This document shows, one piece after another, positions 19,120-31,035 of a stretch of DNA of 64,000 nt. This stretch comes from Saccharum officinarum. Its lineage: Eukaryota; Streptophyta; Magnoliopsida; Poales; Poaceae. The position numbers were made by a program, and so were the translations under genes. The stretch is taken from the NCBI GenBank assembly GCA_020631735.1, contig CM036191.1:41523335-41587334 (forward strand). Direction: 5' to 3'. The first letter of the stretch is position 1. Each line of letters opens with the position of its first letter. The notes beneath the pieces were generated by a model that had not been told where the DNA came from, made no database searches, and worked only from the letters and a program-made list of their open reading frames with translations.

Positions 19120-22100
19120 CGTATTTGTTGGCACAAATGACAGATGACAGAAAAATGTGGTCTATATTGGCACAAAGTACAAATCACTATAAACAGTTGA
19201 TATTGCACATGTTAAACACCATAATTGCAGCAATTCAAGTGTGCAATTTACTACTTATAAATGTGCAATCAAGAAATGGATGCTACACACATGTTTATTG
19301 TACAGTATATGCAACACATAGTTAAAAGTGAGCTCTTACTATTCTACTAAAACAACCATGAGACAATGTCCTAAAAAAGTATTCCATTTCTAGATTTTAC
19401 CCAAAATTTACAGTGGTGCTAGGGCCAGCCCGAAGTTTGCATATTGAGCTAGGGCCAGCAACAACCTGAGGTTGCCTAGTTGCTACAGAAGTGCTCCGTA
19501 GTGAAAACACCAGTGAGTTGCACCCTTCTCGTGGTCAATGAAAACACAAGTAGACTATACAACATAATCAGCACCAACTGAACCCCGCGGGATCTCCTCA
19601 GGGTTCCTGAAAAGTAGGACAGAGCACAAGTTATTCCTATTCAAACACATACACAGATCATAAAAGCCAAAGTTGTGGAATCAAAAGATATCACAAGTTC
19701 AACATTTGGGGAATGGAGCTATAAATTGTGTAAAGAACGATATATCAGGAGCATCATGATTCATGAGCACATTTATTAGGTCTGACAGTCCAAAAATGGA
19801 AAATACCAAGTATGGGCATGGTGAGTGGTGATTCATAATCTCTAGAAAAAAATAGCTATATCCTAAAGCAGCAGCAACACCAATGAATAATTTGACAACT
19901 GCTAATTATTGATAACTTTGCAGGATAAACAAGTATCATTGTCACTACAGTGCTATATTGTCCTTTAAAAAGGCTCAAAGTGTGCAGCAACAAACTTACA
20001 ACTAATTGCAAATAAAAAGGGTACCAATCAATCTTAGTGGTTCGGTGATGTATAAGAAATCTGCATACATAGGTGCAAAAACTTAGGTATTGTTGCAATG
20101 TTGTTCTCCAAACAGCTATGATAGCCGTGATTAGACCTCTTGCATTGACACTGACATCAGTAACAGTGTAGACTGCAACTCCTATGCAACAGTAAAAAAC
20201 ACCCGTGAGCAAGCTAACATCATCGTACGCGGATAGAGTAGCATTCAAGCTGACATGTGACTTTATCCAACAAGCAACACATCACACATTCAAACAATGG
20301 AGGTGAGCAAGTCATTCTACCTTGGTTAGAGTCAAGCTCTGCTGGTGTCAAATGACAAATCAAAAATAATCAATGCAACAATCAAAAGCACCCGTAAGGA
20401 CAAATGACAATTTTTTTCCTATACGTAGCAATAAGATGAGGATCAAACCTTTCAGCATAGTTATTACCATCCTCTCTGTCAACTACACATTATTTTGACA
20501 GATACTTTAGTCTAAATTCAACAACTTGTCTAAAATATTTAAGATACTTTAGTTCAACTAAAAAAGAATTATTGAAAATTGCACATTTAAGATAGTACAA
20601 GTAGTACTTGTTCATAATGCAATTATATTGTATATGTACATAATTAGAAAATCTGACTGATACATGTGAAGCTTGCTGTGAGTACTGAGTACAGTTAATT
20701 TAAACTGGTGAAAAACGAACACACAAACAAGATATGAGAGAGTCACATGCACATCACCAGCCACTCACAAACTGACTACAGTTGATCTAAATTATTTAGC
20801 CCTCAACAAATAGAAGAGAGTCAAATCTTGGACTGATATATCTACAACCTCAGAACACAAAACATATTTAGTCATGCACATCACCAGCCACTCACAAGAA
20901 AACAATCATATCATGGCTAGTAAGGAATGGATAAACAGACATGCCAAATACACTAAGAAGATAGATAATGCCACATAGTCTGCTGCACTATAAATCTACA
21001 TCAGCGTGTGTAATTGGTGCACCAGCAGCACTTGCATCAGTCCAATAATAAACAACATACCACAACACAAACTCCAGCCAAGAAATTCCTTCACCGTCCA
21101 ACAATCCGTGAGCGTCTGGCTGCTGTTAAAAGTCACAGGCTTTAAGCAACAGCAGCACAGTAGGTCCAGAACTGGATTGATGGAACAACAGCACAATAGC
21201 ACAGTTACAACTAGTGTAAAGCTACTCATACTGAATATATATAGGACAACACCATACTGACACCACGACATGCAACTAGTGTAAAGCCATCTCGTCTGAA
21301 TGTACACACCAACTCGAGAAGGAGACAAGCAGTGCCACCTCATCTTAACTCATGCTCCATTCAGCATATATTCCACCAAAAATGTTACTTTATCATGCCA
21401 TCAATAGATAAATACCATACAGATCACATTCACACTAACTGAAATTTCAGAAAATTCATAGTTCACACTAACTAAAATTTCAGAAAATTAATAGTTCACA
21501 CTAACATATCAGATATTGTTTCCAGTGGTCGTGCATGACTGCACAGTGTCATACTTAACATGTAGGTCCACACAAGATGGAGGAAGTACATAAATATGAG
21601 CATGGCGCACTGAACGAAGCACTAAGTCTATGACATCTCGAGCAACATAAACCAAAGACCTGCCACAAATCCCTAGATCGAGAATCAATCAAAAAACCTA
21701 TAGGAAATCCCCGATTCGACCACTAACAACATGAAAATCGACACTAACCATAGATAGACAAAAATCGGCTAATATTCGACAAATCATTAATTGAACTGTG
21801 GACAACCGCAAGGAACTAAGATCAAGCCACAAAAATCACAAGGAAACATGAGAAAAACTTTACCTATGCTTCCTACTTTCAGAGCACAGGTAATTATCTA
21901 GTATAGAACAGTTACAAATCGAGTTCGTTCTGAGTTGCATCCCACAAAGGGAAGGCAACAACTTGCTGGAATACAAGAACATAATTGCTACTCCTAGCTC
22001 TGCTACTTATCGATCAGAACTCAGAAGTACAAATTTGAAGAGATCGATCTTGACTAATTCACCAACACATAATGAGCCACAAATCAAAAACATGTTGCTC

Positions 22101-22143
22101 AGTTCAGAGCGTAAAGCATATATATACCTCAACTCCAGGCTTG
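19120..22143. other. MULE interior, right part, mostly non-coding
   Basis: No domain was identified. It holds the second copy of the 17110-17225 block (20575-20700), a repeated phrase CACATCACCAGCCACTCACAA (20751 and 20878), and a 39-bp tandem pair TTCACACTAACT(G/A)AAATTTC at 21429-21506. Introns or 3' sequence of the peptidase-bearing transcript may lie here. Confidence 0.4.
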
Positions 22144-22570
22144 CTATCTAGCATTCGTCGACTGTGAGGATGTGAAACTCCTCAAATGCCTCGTACAAAA
22201 CAAATAAAAAAGGACCTTCCCATGCCGCGTTATCCTGGACAATAATGAACAACTCGTCATCAACATATCTGTGACCGGTGCAGATGATACTATGGTTGGC
22301 GGGAATGGCCCTGTACCCTCGGTATACTGTACTGCTGAAGAATTCGTCACCTGCGTACAATGCACCAACCATGGGCCCAATTTTATGGAGCATAGTGGTG
22401 ACTTTCAGGGGGCTCAGCTCGCTGACGTGGAAGGACTCGAAGCTTTGGAGCCTCAGAGAGATATTGGCGTCCTCAGTTTGCAACCCCTGCTTCAACGAAT
22501 GGATCACCGCCAAGACATCATCTATAGCTGCCCCATGTTTAGAGTTCCACGCTCCTTTCTCCTTGCACAT
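22144..22570 (-). CDS. Papain-like (C1-type) peptidase C-terminal fragment inside the MULE
   Basis: This is a 140-residue open frame. Its second half follows the C-terminal lobe of papain-family peptidases: a helix and strand (MLHKIGPMVGALYAG), then VYRGYRA, then NHSIICTGHRYVDDE matching the family pattern (D/N)HAV…GY with the catalytic His. Next come strands ELFIIVQDNAAWEGPF, where the usual KNSWGxxWG becomes QDNAAWEG. The N-terminal lobe with the active-site Cys is absent, so peptidase activity is not expected from this piece alone. The ATG used may lie inside an intron; ATGTGCAAG|GAGAAAGG could be a splice acceptor, with an upstream exon ending at a GTGAGT donor near 23104. Family assignment is from pattern only. 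It is probably captured host sequence or a MULE-borne accessory gene. Confidence 0.45.
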
Positions 22571-23457
22571 ATTTTTATTGACAATAAAAATGAAATCCAG
22601 AGCTTAGCAATTTATGACAATGAAAATGAAATTAGCAGCTCCATGTCTAAATCACCCCCAAAATGACCCAAATCACAGCATGAACGTGCACAAAATACCC
22701 CAAATCAGACGCAAGCAACCACCCCTGCTCCAAGAAAAATCCACAACCTCACAGACAATCTAACAATACCAAAAACACGACACCTGCTGTTCCCCCAAAT
22801 CCAACGCCACGCACAGGACAAAAAAACCCCCAAATTTGCCCCTGCTCCAACCAAATCTGGAACCCTAAAATCATCAGGACGAGAAAGCAATCCCACTAAA
22901 ACATACACCATCCCTCTGCCTAAAATGACATGAATGCACCCCAAAAATCATAATCAAAACCCTAAACCAACACAGAGACGAGACGCAAAATCCACACAAA
23001 TCCACCGGGGCAAATCCCTAAAAACGACGCGATTCTGAATCCTACACGAACCATACACAAACCCTAGACATCTACACTGAGTAGTACACGAATACTACAC
23101 TCACCGAAATCCGAGAAGACGATGCTGCCACCACCGCCGCTGACCACCGGAGGAGGCCGCCGCTGCCGCCGATAGAACGCTTGGACCTACGCCGGGAGGG
23201 AGAGGGGTGGCCGTCGCCAACGATGAGCACCGAGACGAAGAAATGGAGCCGACCCCGGGGAGGGAGGCGAAGTGAGCGATAGAAATGGGAGCAGCCACAA
23301 CCAGCGGATGCAAACTCCAAATCTAGGACCCGATAAAGCATTGCGGACCCGCTACAACCAGCACAGACCAAAGCACGGATCGCAAAGCAGATCGAATGAA
23401 CCACGCGTCGCATGGGCGAGCTGCCTGATTCCAGGCGACAGAGACATAGGAAAAGTG
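22571..23457 (-). other. Putative 5' exon, intron and promoter zone of the MULE-borne transcript
   Basis: On the minus strand a GC-rich open stretch ends TCGGATTTCG|GTGAGTGTAG near 23104, a good plant donor site. AT-rich intron-like sequence follows to about 22580. The GC-rich stretch lies within 350 bp of the right terminus. Joining it to 22570 in frame is possible in one frame, but no family match was seen for it. Confidence 0.35.
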
Positions 23458-23466
23458 AATTATTTT

Positions 23467-23845
23467 TATAAGCACATACGGATACCACATAATATGTTTT
23501 TTTTGTTGATTTGGGTGCTAATGCAAAAAACCAGAAAACATGAGGTTACAGTTGGTATGTGATAACAGTCAAACGTAGGGATATGTCATGTCCCCTAGAG
23601 AAAGAGTCCCAATCTGCAGACCCGCCCGACCCCTCTAGGATCGTTCCGGCGCTCAGGGGCTATTCTTATTGGGTACGCTCACGCGTACCCTCCAATCAAA
23701 GTTGGGCAGATCCCGAGCATGCCCATCGCCTCTGCTCAGGGCTTGGGGGCTCGCCAAGGTCCTAGACTCCCGAGCAACGGTAGCCTGAGCCTAACTCCAG
23801 CTCGACCACAGCCTGAGCTAGAGCTCAGGCCAGCGACCGGCGCCA
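23467..23845. other. Intergenic DNA between MULE and LTR
   Basis: The first ~130 bp is AT-rich. The rest is GC-rich with GGGCTTGGGGGCTCGCC-like phrases, probably remnant retroelement sequence. No gene is seen. Confidence 0.35.
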
Positions 23846-26800
23846 TGTAACACCCTAAATTTTCCATCGTCATAAAAACCACTAAAAATTTAAACTTTTT
23901 AAAACTTTACAACAAATTAAAACTTGATTAGTTTATTATTTGTGAAACCGCTTTTGAAAGAAAATGTTTTCCAAAAAACCCTGCATCAAAATTCACCATA
24001 TGCATTTATGTTAGAATGTTTGAGAGATAAAATACTTGTTTGATTGAAATGCTTGAATGTTTGAATGTTTGCTTGCATGATTGCTTGCTCTAGAATTTAT
24101 TTGGCACTAAATAATTCCCCTTGACACTCTCCACCTAAATAGTTCCTTGACCTTTCTCTTGACCGGCAAAGTCCATCACATTTCCAATCCCCTTTGAAAT
24201 TCAATTCAAAACCATTCAAATGTACTTGGTTTATTTTCTGGAAATAGAAAAGGAATGCAAATTGGGAAATAAAACCTGGGCTCGTTTTCTTCTCTCCCTC
24301 CTCTCTCGCCCACCGCCACGGCCCCCCTCCTCCCTCCAAAAAATATTTGCCACCAGCGAACTTCAACCATCAGCTTCACAAGCTCCGCCTAGGTCTAGAA
24401 CGGGTGGTCTCCCCTCTATTTCCCCTCTTCCCCATCTCTTCTGGGCGCGAGCTCGAGTTTCTCCAACTCGGCCGCCATGCTGACATGGGAGCCGAGCTCC
24501 TGGCTCTCCCTCCATGGCGTGTTTTAGGCTGATTAGGCTAACCGGCTGGCTCCTAGGAAGATCCTCTACCACCTCCACCATCCCTAGACTGCTCTTCCTC
24601 TCTATAGCACTCTGCCACCGTGAGCGACCTGCTGCCGAGCCGCTATTGCCACTGCTTGCCGCTGTCAAGGCACAGTTGGGCTAGGCAACCCCCACTACGC
24701 ACTTAGTAGTGCACCACCCTTCCTTGATCGGTTGAGCACCTCGCAGGAGCATCTACCCGTCATCGTGCTGCCACTTCTACTCCGGCGGGTTACCCCCGCC
24801 GCCTTGAGCACTTACCGGCACCGCCGATTGTTGTAGGCACTGCGGGACCACCTCAGGAGCACCGGTCACTGCGTAGAGGCAAGCGCCGGCCAAGGACGCC
24901 GCTAGCGAAGTCCACTCCAGCGAACTCCGTGGCCTTGCCCTATTCTCGCTGTCATGCTAACGCCGACACACCACTATGTCGCCGCTCCATCTCTCGCTCA
25001 CCCTCTGACCCATGGGCCCAACCGGAATGGCATCCACGTCCATTAAGACGGGTGGAGCCAGGGTTGGCCCACGTGGCAACCACCGTGACTCTCGCATCTC
25101 TCTTTCCTTTCCTTAGGTGGACTCGGTCCACATAGACCCAGAGAGAGAGAGAGCGGTTCATGGCACAGTGCCACGCCCGCGCGCACAGCACAGTGCTATC
25201 AGGCTGACCCCGCCCACGATGGCCCACGCATCAGCCTCCCCACCGAGAGGAAAATGCTATGTACACCCAGAGAGTGTACACAGAGGAGTGGAAAACCATT
25301 TTCCATGCATAGAAAAAATCCTAAATAAACTAGGTACACCCCAGATCCTACGAAGCATTTCCATTATTCTAATTTCCAGAAATAATTGCCAAGTTATATT
25401 CCACATATTCTTTTCCTATTAAACTTTTATAAAACATATCTTCTCCATCCTAGCTCTAAATCACTTGATTCTTCCACCAAAAATCTTCTAAATTCAAGAT
25501 CCACTTATTCTTACCATTTGTTCTATTATTTGGTGCCCATTTAAATTCTAGTTCGATTGCTTTCCCTTTCTTGTATTTAAATTAAATACTAACTACAGTA
25601 GTAGCCCATCGCCGAAGTAGTATTTAACCCCGTATATTCGCTTATGTGTATGTACCATGACACATACTCGAATATATTTGTACCCAATCACCTAAAATAA
25701 TAGGATACCTATAAATACATGGATACGCCCGATACCCTGGTATACGCCTATGTATGACTAACCTTACCTCTCGTCTTCTTCCATCCTAATTAATCTAGGA
25801 CACGTACATATGCATGTGCGTATGTGTCACTAACCCAGTGGACCCGTAGAAGTCAGAAGAGTCACCTATGATGACTTGGTCAGGCTTTCTCTTTTAGGTT
25901 CTCATAATAGTGAAACCTAATAATAATGTGGTCTGGTTTTACGTCAGACGAATCCACCACATTAACCTAACATGTAGGAACCATACCTTGTGGATGAAGT
26001 CCCTTCGTCAAAACATTACTCCAAATTGACATAATAATAACGTAGATAATAACCCATCACCTAATAGGACCAACCCGTCTAGGATCATTTCCTTTCTTTG
26101 ATTGTTTATGCTTGTTTTACATGCCTTGCTTGTTATTTTCCTTGTTTCTGTTTTCTTGCCTATCGACGCTAGACCACGTAGGATAGAAGACGTGGAGAGA
26201 ACCAATGGAGTCCAGAAGACAGGAGCAGGAGACACAGGAATCGGAGAAGGTTGTTAGTGAATGGAGGCAAGTCCTAACACCCACCTATTCCTTCACTATA
26301 CATTACATGCCATCCCTTAACCGCCCCGCTTCTACCACCACCTCATCTTGCTAGCCTCCACCATAACCCTCCACCTTCCATCTCCACTAATTAATAAACT
26401 CAACTTATATTACTTAAATTCTCTTATGAATTAATGGAATTATAATGGGTCATAAGGTCGGTTATGATAATGCGGACATTGATGATAATTATATTGATAT
26501 GATATAAGCTTGAGTATGATATTGTGATTAATGATGATAAGTTAATGGTTACCTTGATACGATATGAGCTCTATGAACCTGAGAATAATAATTGTGAACT
26601 TAAAACTGGTAAAACTGGACTAAACACCAACAAGGGGCAAGTGGGGGTAATTTATGGAAGTAAATTACCTTTGCAAGATCGCCTGGAGAGGGTTTCTATG
26701 GGAGATACTCGCCTCGGTCACATAAGGACTTATTCATAGTCCATCTCGCCTAGTGAGATATTACGTACAACCACATGTCTATATGGGTAGACTTGATCTC

Positions 26801-27965
26801 ACACCCCGTTAGTTAGAAGTATAATTTCTACCAGGAGGCCGGTGTTGGCTACGGAATATCAGAAGACACGGATGCTATATGATCTTCCGTGGTTCGGTTG
26901 GTGTGGTTGCTATGTGATCCTCCATGTTAAGCCGTTGAGTTTTTGTCACGTTTGAGCCCACGTTATTGTTTACGTTGGCTGCTTTCGATCCCATATTATT
27001 GTTTATTATGATGATTGGTATCATCGGCACTATTTATGTTGGGATGATTTGATATCGTCCAAGATTATATGATGGGATGATGTGGTATCATCCGAGATTA
27101 TGAGATGGGACGATTAGGTATCCTCCCGAGTTTAGTGTGCTTCCAACCCCTAAGAAGCCGCGGTAGAGTTATATGGACATCTAAGGTCGCATACTTTCAG
27201 GTACGGGCTCTCGTTAGGCCTATTCCTGCCACCGCGCATAGTTAGGAACTGCGTTTATCGTATGGGGAAATTTGTACACATCAACAGAGTTTATTGAATC
27301 TATTCAAATAGCCATGTCCTTGTAATGGGCAGATGCTAGGATGGGATACTATGAATAGACTTCTCTGAAACGGTGATAATTTGGTAAGATGTATTTTAAT
27401 AATTTCGTAAATTATACTTACCCCCGGAAACTGGTAAGAATGATAATACTCTGCCAGGGTTCAACCTATAATTATAATTACATCACCCTATCACTTTTAC
27501 CTTAACCACCATAACCCCTCCACATATAGCCTTCACCTTGCACCTCGCCTCCATCCAATGTTTAGGGTTTGTTGAGTACTTTATGTACTCAACTCCCTCC
27601 ATTCTATGTTTTTAGGAGAAAACCTACAGGAGCACATATCAGGATGGAACTACTAGAGCTATGCGAAGATTGGACATCAGGAGAACATACGAGTATGGAG
27701 CTATTGAGGACTACGCAAGGATAGGACACCTAGAGTATACTCGAAGACAGAGCCGTATGACTACATGAAGGAGCTACGCTAGGAGTATGGTTAAGGAATA
27801 AATCTAGGGTTACATTCGCACTCCAAGTTGCCTATAGGAAGGAGCCATATTGACATAGGACCGTTGTCTTAGAGCTGTGATATACGCTATAAGGCCAATG
27901 GCCCAAGCTATGTAAACACGAACCATGTAATATGTTTTTCCCCATTAGCCATAAAAGTATGGTTC
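23846..27965 (+). mobile_element. Long LTR, Tekay/Del-type, probably solo or truncated
   Basis: It starts TGTAACACCCTAAATTTTCC, the usual start of Tekay/Del LTRs. It contains a GC-rich coding-like stretch (24290-25230), then AT-rich sequence, then TTGAGTACTTTATGTACTCA at about 27571, a palindrome common in this LTR class. No gag-pol lies on either side. It ends against P450 exon 1 of copy B at about 27965 without a clear CA end or matching 5-bp flank, so the right end may be truncated. Several ORFs inside are not supported as genes. Confidence 0.55.
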
Positions 27966-28720
27966 TTCATCTTGGCCACCACGCCCTACGGATCTAGCCA
28001 CCGTAGTGCCGGCACGAAGTCCCCAACGTTGAGCACCCTGTCCACCTGCATGTCCTTGAGCACGATCTCCTTGAATTCCCTCGCGCCCTTGTCATACCAG
28101 CGGTGGTGAACACCTGCTGCCCCATGTCGGCCAGGGACAGCGCGTTTGTCGTGCAGATGTTGACGGCCTCATCGACCACCACCGGTGACGCTGATGCCGC
28201 CACGAGCGACCTCACCATAAGCGCGGCCTTGTGCTCCCGCACAGCGCGGAAGCGGTCGAGCGCGCCTGGGCATAAGAGGTCCATGGCGCACATCTTCCGC
28301 TTGGCGCGCCAACGCGGGCCGTGGGACGCGAAAACCATGTCATGGTAGATGTAGTCCATGTGCTCGCCGCCGAAGTTTGGCAGCCGGGAGCTGAAGTTGG
28401 CGTCATGTGTTGCGGAGGAACTGCTCCGCCACGGCTGCCAACCCGGCCACCACCACGTCAGAGCTGCCGAACCGCAAGCGCAGCAGAGGGCCGTAAACCT
28501 TGGACATCTTGTGCAGTGTCTGGTGGTGCTTGCTGCCGCCCAGCTGCGGCAGGTTGCCCTGCACCGGCTAGCTGCTTGGGCCTGGTGGCAGCGGCACTCG
28601 GGGCCTCGTCGGCTGCTGCTGCTTCCAGAAGAGGATGCATCTTATGGCCACGGAGACCACCAAGGTGGAGATGAGAAGGATGGAGGTTGGGAGGTCCATA
28701 GCAATCGAGCCCATGCCCAT
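27966..28720 (-). pseudogene. CYP75B-like P450 exon 1, copy B (multiple stops and frameshifts)
   Basis: An ATG at 28718-28720 starts MGMGSIAMDL, a hydrophobic anchor (ILLISTLVVSVAIRCILFW) and the hinge PLPPGPSS, then TAG. Downstream, sense is spread over three frames: KVYGPLLRLRFGSSDVVVAG, then MDYIYHDMVFASHGPRWRAK with AVREHKAALMVRS, then LNVGDFVPALRWLDP followed by TAG where the family has Gln, and GVVAKMK. This covers nearly all of a CYP75B exon 1, more than copy A keeps. The sequence then stops abruptly at the LTR (27965); exon 2 is not found in this window. At least two nonsense and two frameshift changes make it a dead gene. It is the paralogue of 845-1358. Confidence 0.85.
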
Positions 28721-28872
28721 GCATGCAGTTAGTTTATCTGTGTCTTGCTTATTGCATGAGTTGTCAGTTATATATATGCCCATTACACAGTAAGTAACAA
28801 ATTTTAGTCGGTTGTTGCTATAATTTTGTATTAATAGAACAACTTCTTTGAACAAGCAGCAAACTAGTGTGG
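28721..28872 (-). promoter_or_regulatory. Upstream region of P450 copy B
   Basis: It is near-identical to 1359-1532, including the TATATATA stretch at about 28770, up to the hAT-type insertion. Confidence 0.5.
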
Positions 28873-29287
28873 CAGGGGCGAAACCAGGAATTTTTGTCGC
28901 TGGGTCGGGACAAACTCATAATACTAACTTTAAGGTTGAAATAATATAGTACCACACATAATATCGAAAAATATAAAATAGCATTATAGCAACCGACAAA
29001 TTATAGCAAAAGAATCTTTCATAGTAGTTACCTCCTATAAGTTCCCTCTACGGTTACGGTCCTCCATCTTGTGAAAGCGAATGATCACGTCATCAAGTGA
29101 AATTGTGGCTAGAATGTGCGGGATGTTGGATGATGGGCCGGAGCTACGGATGCTGGACTGCCAGGCTGCCGGGTCGTATTATTTTTTTAATGGGGCCTTA
29201 CACGGTGAAATTTTGTTACGTATAAGAGGTTCGCCGCAACCCGTCGGTGTCGGACGACCCCAGCCACTGAACGTAGCTTCTCCACTG
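28873..29287. mobile_element. hAT-type MITE, 415 bp, with 8-bp target duplication
   Basis: TAGTGTGG flanks it on both sides (28865-28872 and 29288-29295). The ends are CAGGGGCGAAACCAGGAATT and, on minus, CAGTGGAGAAGCTACG, close to the grass hAT consensus CAGTGGCGGAGCCAGG. The paralogous site in copy A (1525-1532) has one TAGTGTGG and no insert, proving an insertion after duplication. No transposase is present. Confidence 0.8.
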
Positions 29288-29295
29288 TAGTGTGG

Positions 29296-30013
29296 CCAAG
29301 CTTAACACTTGCTGCCATGCTGGCTCCGCAGAAATCTACATGACAGCGATGGACACGAAGACCATCCAACCTTTTCCCTACCGGCGCGCAATCTGCTGCA
29401 TATGATGAGGTCAGATCAGGTTCATTCTCCTGAGACCTGATTTATGGTTTTTCATAGACCATCTGTTGTATTAATTTATAGTATAACTTCTTTGAACAAG
29501 CAGACTAGTGTTTCATCGTCGGGTGTGTACGCATTTATTGTATATAAGCCACCACTTGCTGCCGGCTGTTATATGTATATCATGTCTGCCAGCAAGAATC
29601 TATCTGAAAGTGATGATGCCAAGACCATCCAACCTTTCGCCTCCTGATGAGGAAGCAATAACAAAAATGGCATGTTTAGTAATCTATGCAATGTGGTGTT
29701 CACACTCAAACTTGGCTCCAGGTACATCAGGTTATTTTAGCCACCAACAGGATGTGTTTGTTGATCTTTCTTTAGAAGGAATGGACTAAGTTTGATGTAG
29801 GGATGTCGCATGCTGGAGACAGCAGCCATTGCATATGCCGGAGACAGTAGCTATTCTATATTTGTTTCAACCACAGGTGGTTATTTTATTTGAGGATTAG
29901 TACTTTTGTATTTGCCATTGTGCTCTAGGTTTTTTGAGCTTCTATTAAGAAACCAGAGGCTGAAACAGCAATTAAGGTTTGGTTGTGTGCAAAACACATG
30001 CAGAGACTGCACT
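29296..30013. other. Copy-B-specific sequence with an internal echo of the upstream region
   Basis: After 45 bp of homology to 1533-1575 the sequence departs from copy A. A second echo of the upstream sequence (ACTTCTTTGAACAAGCAGACTAGTGT at 29481-29514) and a repeated GACCATCCAACCTTT (29359 and 29623) show local duplication. No gene is seen. Confidence 0.45.
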
Positions 30014-31035
30014 ACTACGCTTCTAGGTTTTAGTAGAGTCAGCCGTTCTATCTAAAAGTGTCTCTAAAAATGGTTTCCAAAACCACCCACCTCCTGAAAT
30101 CCATTTTTAGAGGAGGATGTTATTATTTTAAGACAACTCTAGAAAAGCCCTTTCTTTAGAGGCAGCTGGATCTATAGCCACCCCAATAAATCGATTTGTA
30201 AAGCCGTCAGGATATAGAGCCATCTTTAAAAACATAGCTTCATCATAGTAAAATTGATAACATTTGAATCAAAGTTAGACGGAGACAAACTTATATCAAA
30301 GTTGTATATCTTGAAGAGATCTACAGATTTGTAGCTACCGGGTCTTTTATTAGAAATCAGTTAGATCCCACAAATTCTATTTGCAGTTCTCACATTTACA
30401 AATCCATTTTTTTTTCAAAATTTTCAAACAACATCGGATGTAGAAATGATAAAAACCAAAGCCATAGATCACAAGAAGTTCTAAAACATTGCAGCTGATA
30501 ACTTTTTCATTTGAAATAGTCTATGGTCCCAAAATATATGAGGTCCTCACATTTGAAATTGAAAATTATTAAATGATCTAGGATGGAGAAATGGCAAAAC
30601 CAAATGATGTAGATCTGAAAGAGCTATACATCTTTGTAGTTGACAACTTTTCAATTTGAATTTCTCACATTTTAATATTCAAAATTTTCTAAAGTCATTA
30701 GATGGAGAAATGAAGAAAATCGATGTTGTAGCACTCGATGATATGTTGAAACCCTTTTCATTTGAATTCATACAGGATTCCAAATATTAATTTCTAAATC
30801 CAATAAAGTGAATCAAAAATGGATGTATGTACCCCTTAAACACAAGTGAATTTGGGTGGACTGGCTAGGGAAAGGTACACACGAGGCTTGATGTTGCGGA
30901 TTTGAATCGACTCGGGTTTCTAGCTGCCCCTACAAAACATTTATTTGTAGGGACAACCAGGTAGAGGAGGCTTATCAGCCGCCTCTGCAAATCTTAGCTG
31001 TGCGAGACACTGTAATAAAATTCCTAATTCTAAAA
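30014..31035. mobile_element. CACTA (En/Spm) remnant in block B
   Basis: It begins CACTACTACGCTTCTAGG, a CACTA-type terminus. Subterminal units follow (GTCTCTAAAAATGGTTTCC, TTTTTAGAGGAGG), then ATCAAAGTTGTATATCTTGA, and it closes with TGTAGGGACAACCAGGTAGA and GCCGCCTCTGCAAATC. A right-hand terminus of the form TAGTAGTG is not found. The stretch from 30245 on is shared with block A, so the element was present before the duplication. Confidence 0.55.

Larger units (their letters stand above)
16724..23457. mobile_element. Mutator-like element (MULE), 6.7 kb, carrying a peptidase fragment
   Basis: The left end reads GGGACTTGCTATATCCCAGT and the right end, on minus, CACTTTTCCTATGTCTCTGT. They share the core TT.CTAT.TC.C.GT.G.CTGG over 27 bp (16 identities by eye). 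Identical 9-bp flanks (AATTATTTT) support one insertion event. No MURA-type transposase was recognised. The element carries a papain-like ORF near its right end (22144-22570) with a 5' exon-like GC-rich stretch just inside the right terminus, where many MULEs start transcription. This layout fits a Pack-MULE or a decayed autonomous element. The end similarity is moderate and the flank is AT-rich, so independent confirmation matters. Confidence 0.6.

Noticed and set aside
18662..19134. Minus-strand ORFs rich in Phe, Cys and Leu that look like membrane segments.
   Set aside because: They are generated by the tandem repeat array and break between units.
23573..23595. A second candidate right terminus for the MULE: minus-strand GGGACATGACATATCCC resembles GGGACTTGCTATATCCC at 16724.
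   Set aside because: No matching 9-bp flank is found there, whereas ending at 23457 gives an exact AATTATTTT duplication. The similarity may be a chance resemblance or part of another element.
24097..25422. ORFs of 60-100 codons in GC-rich sequence.
   Set aside because: They fall within a long Tekay/Del-type LTR and show no domain.
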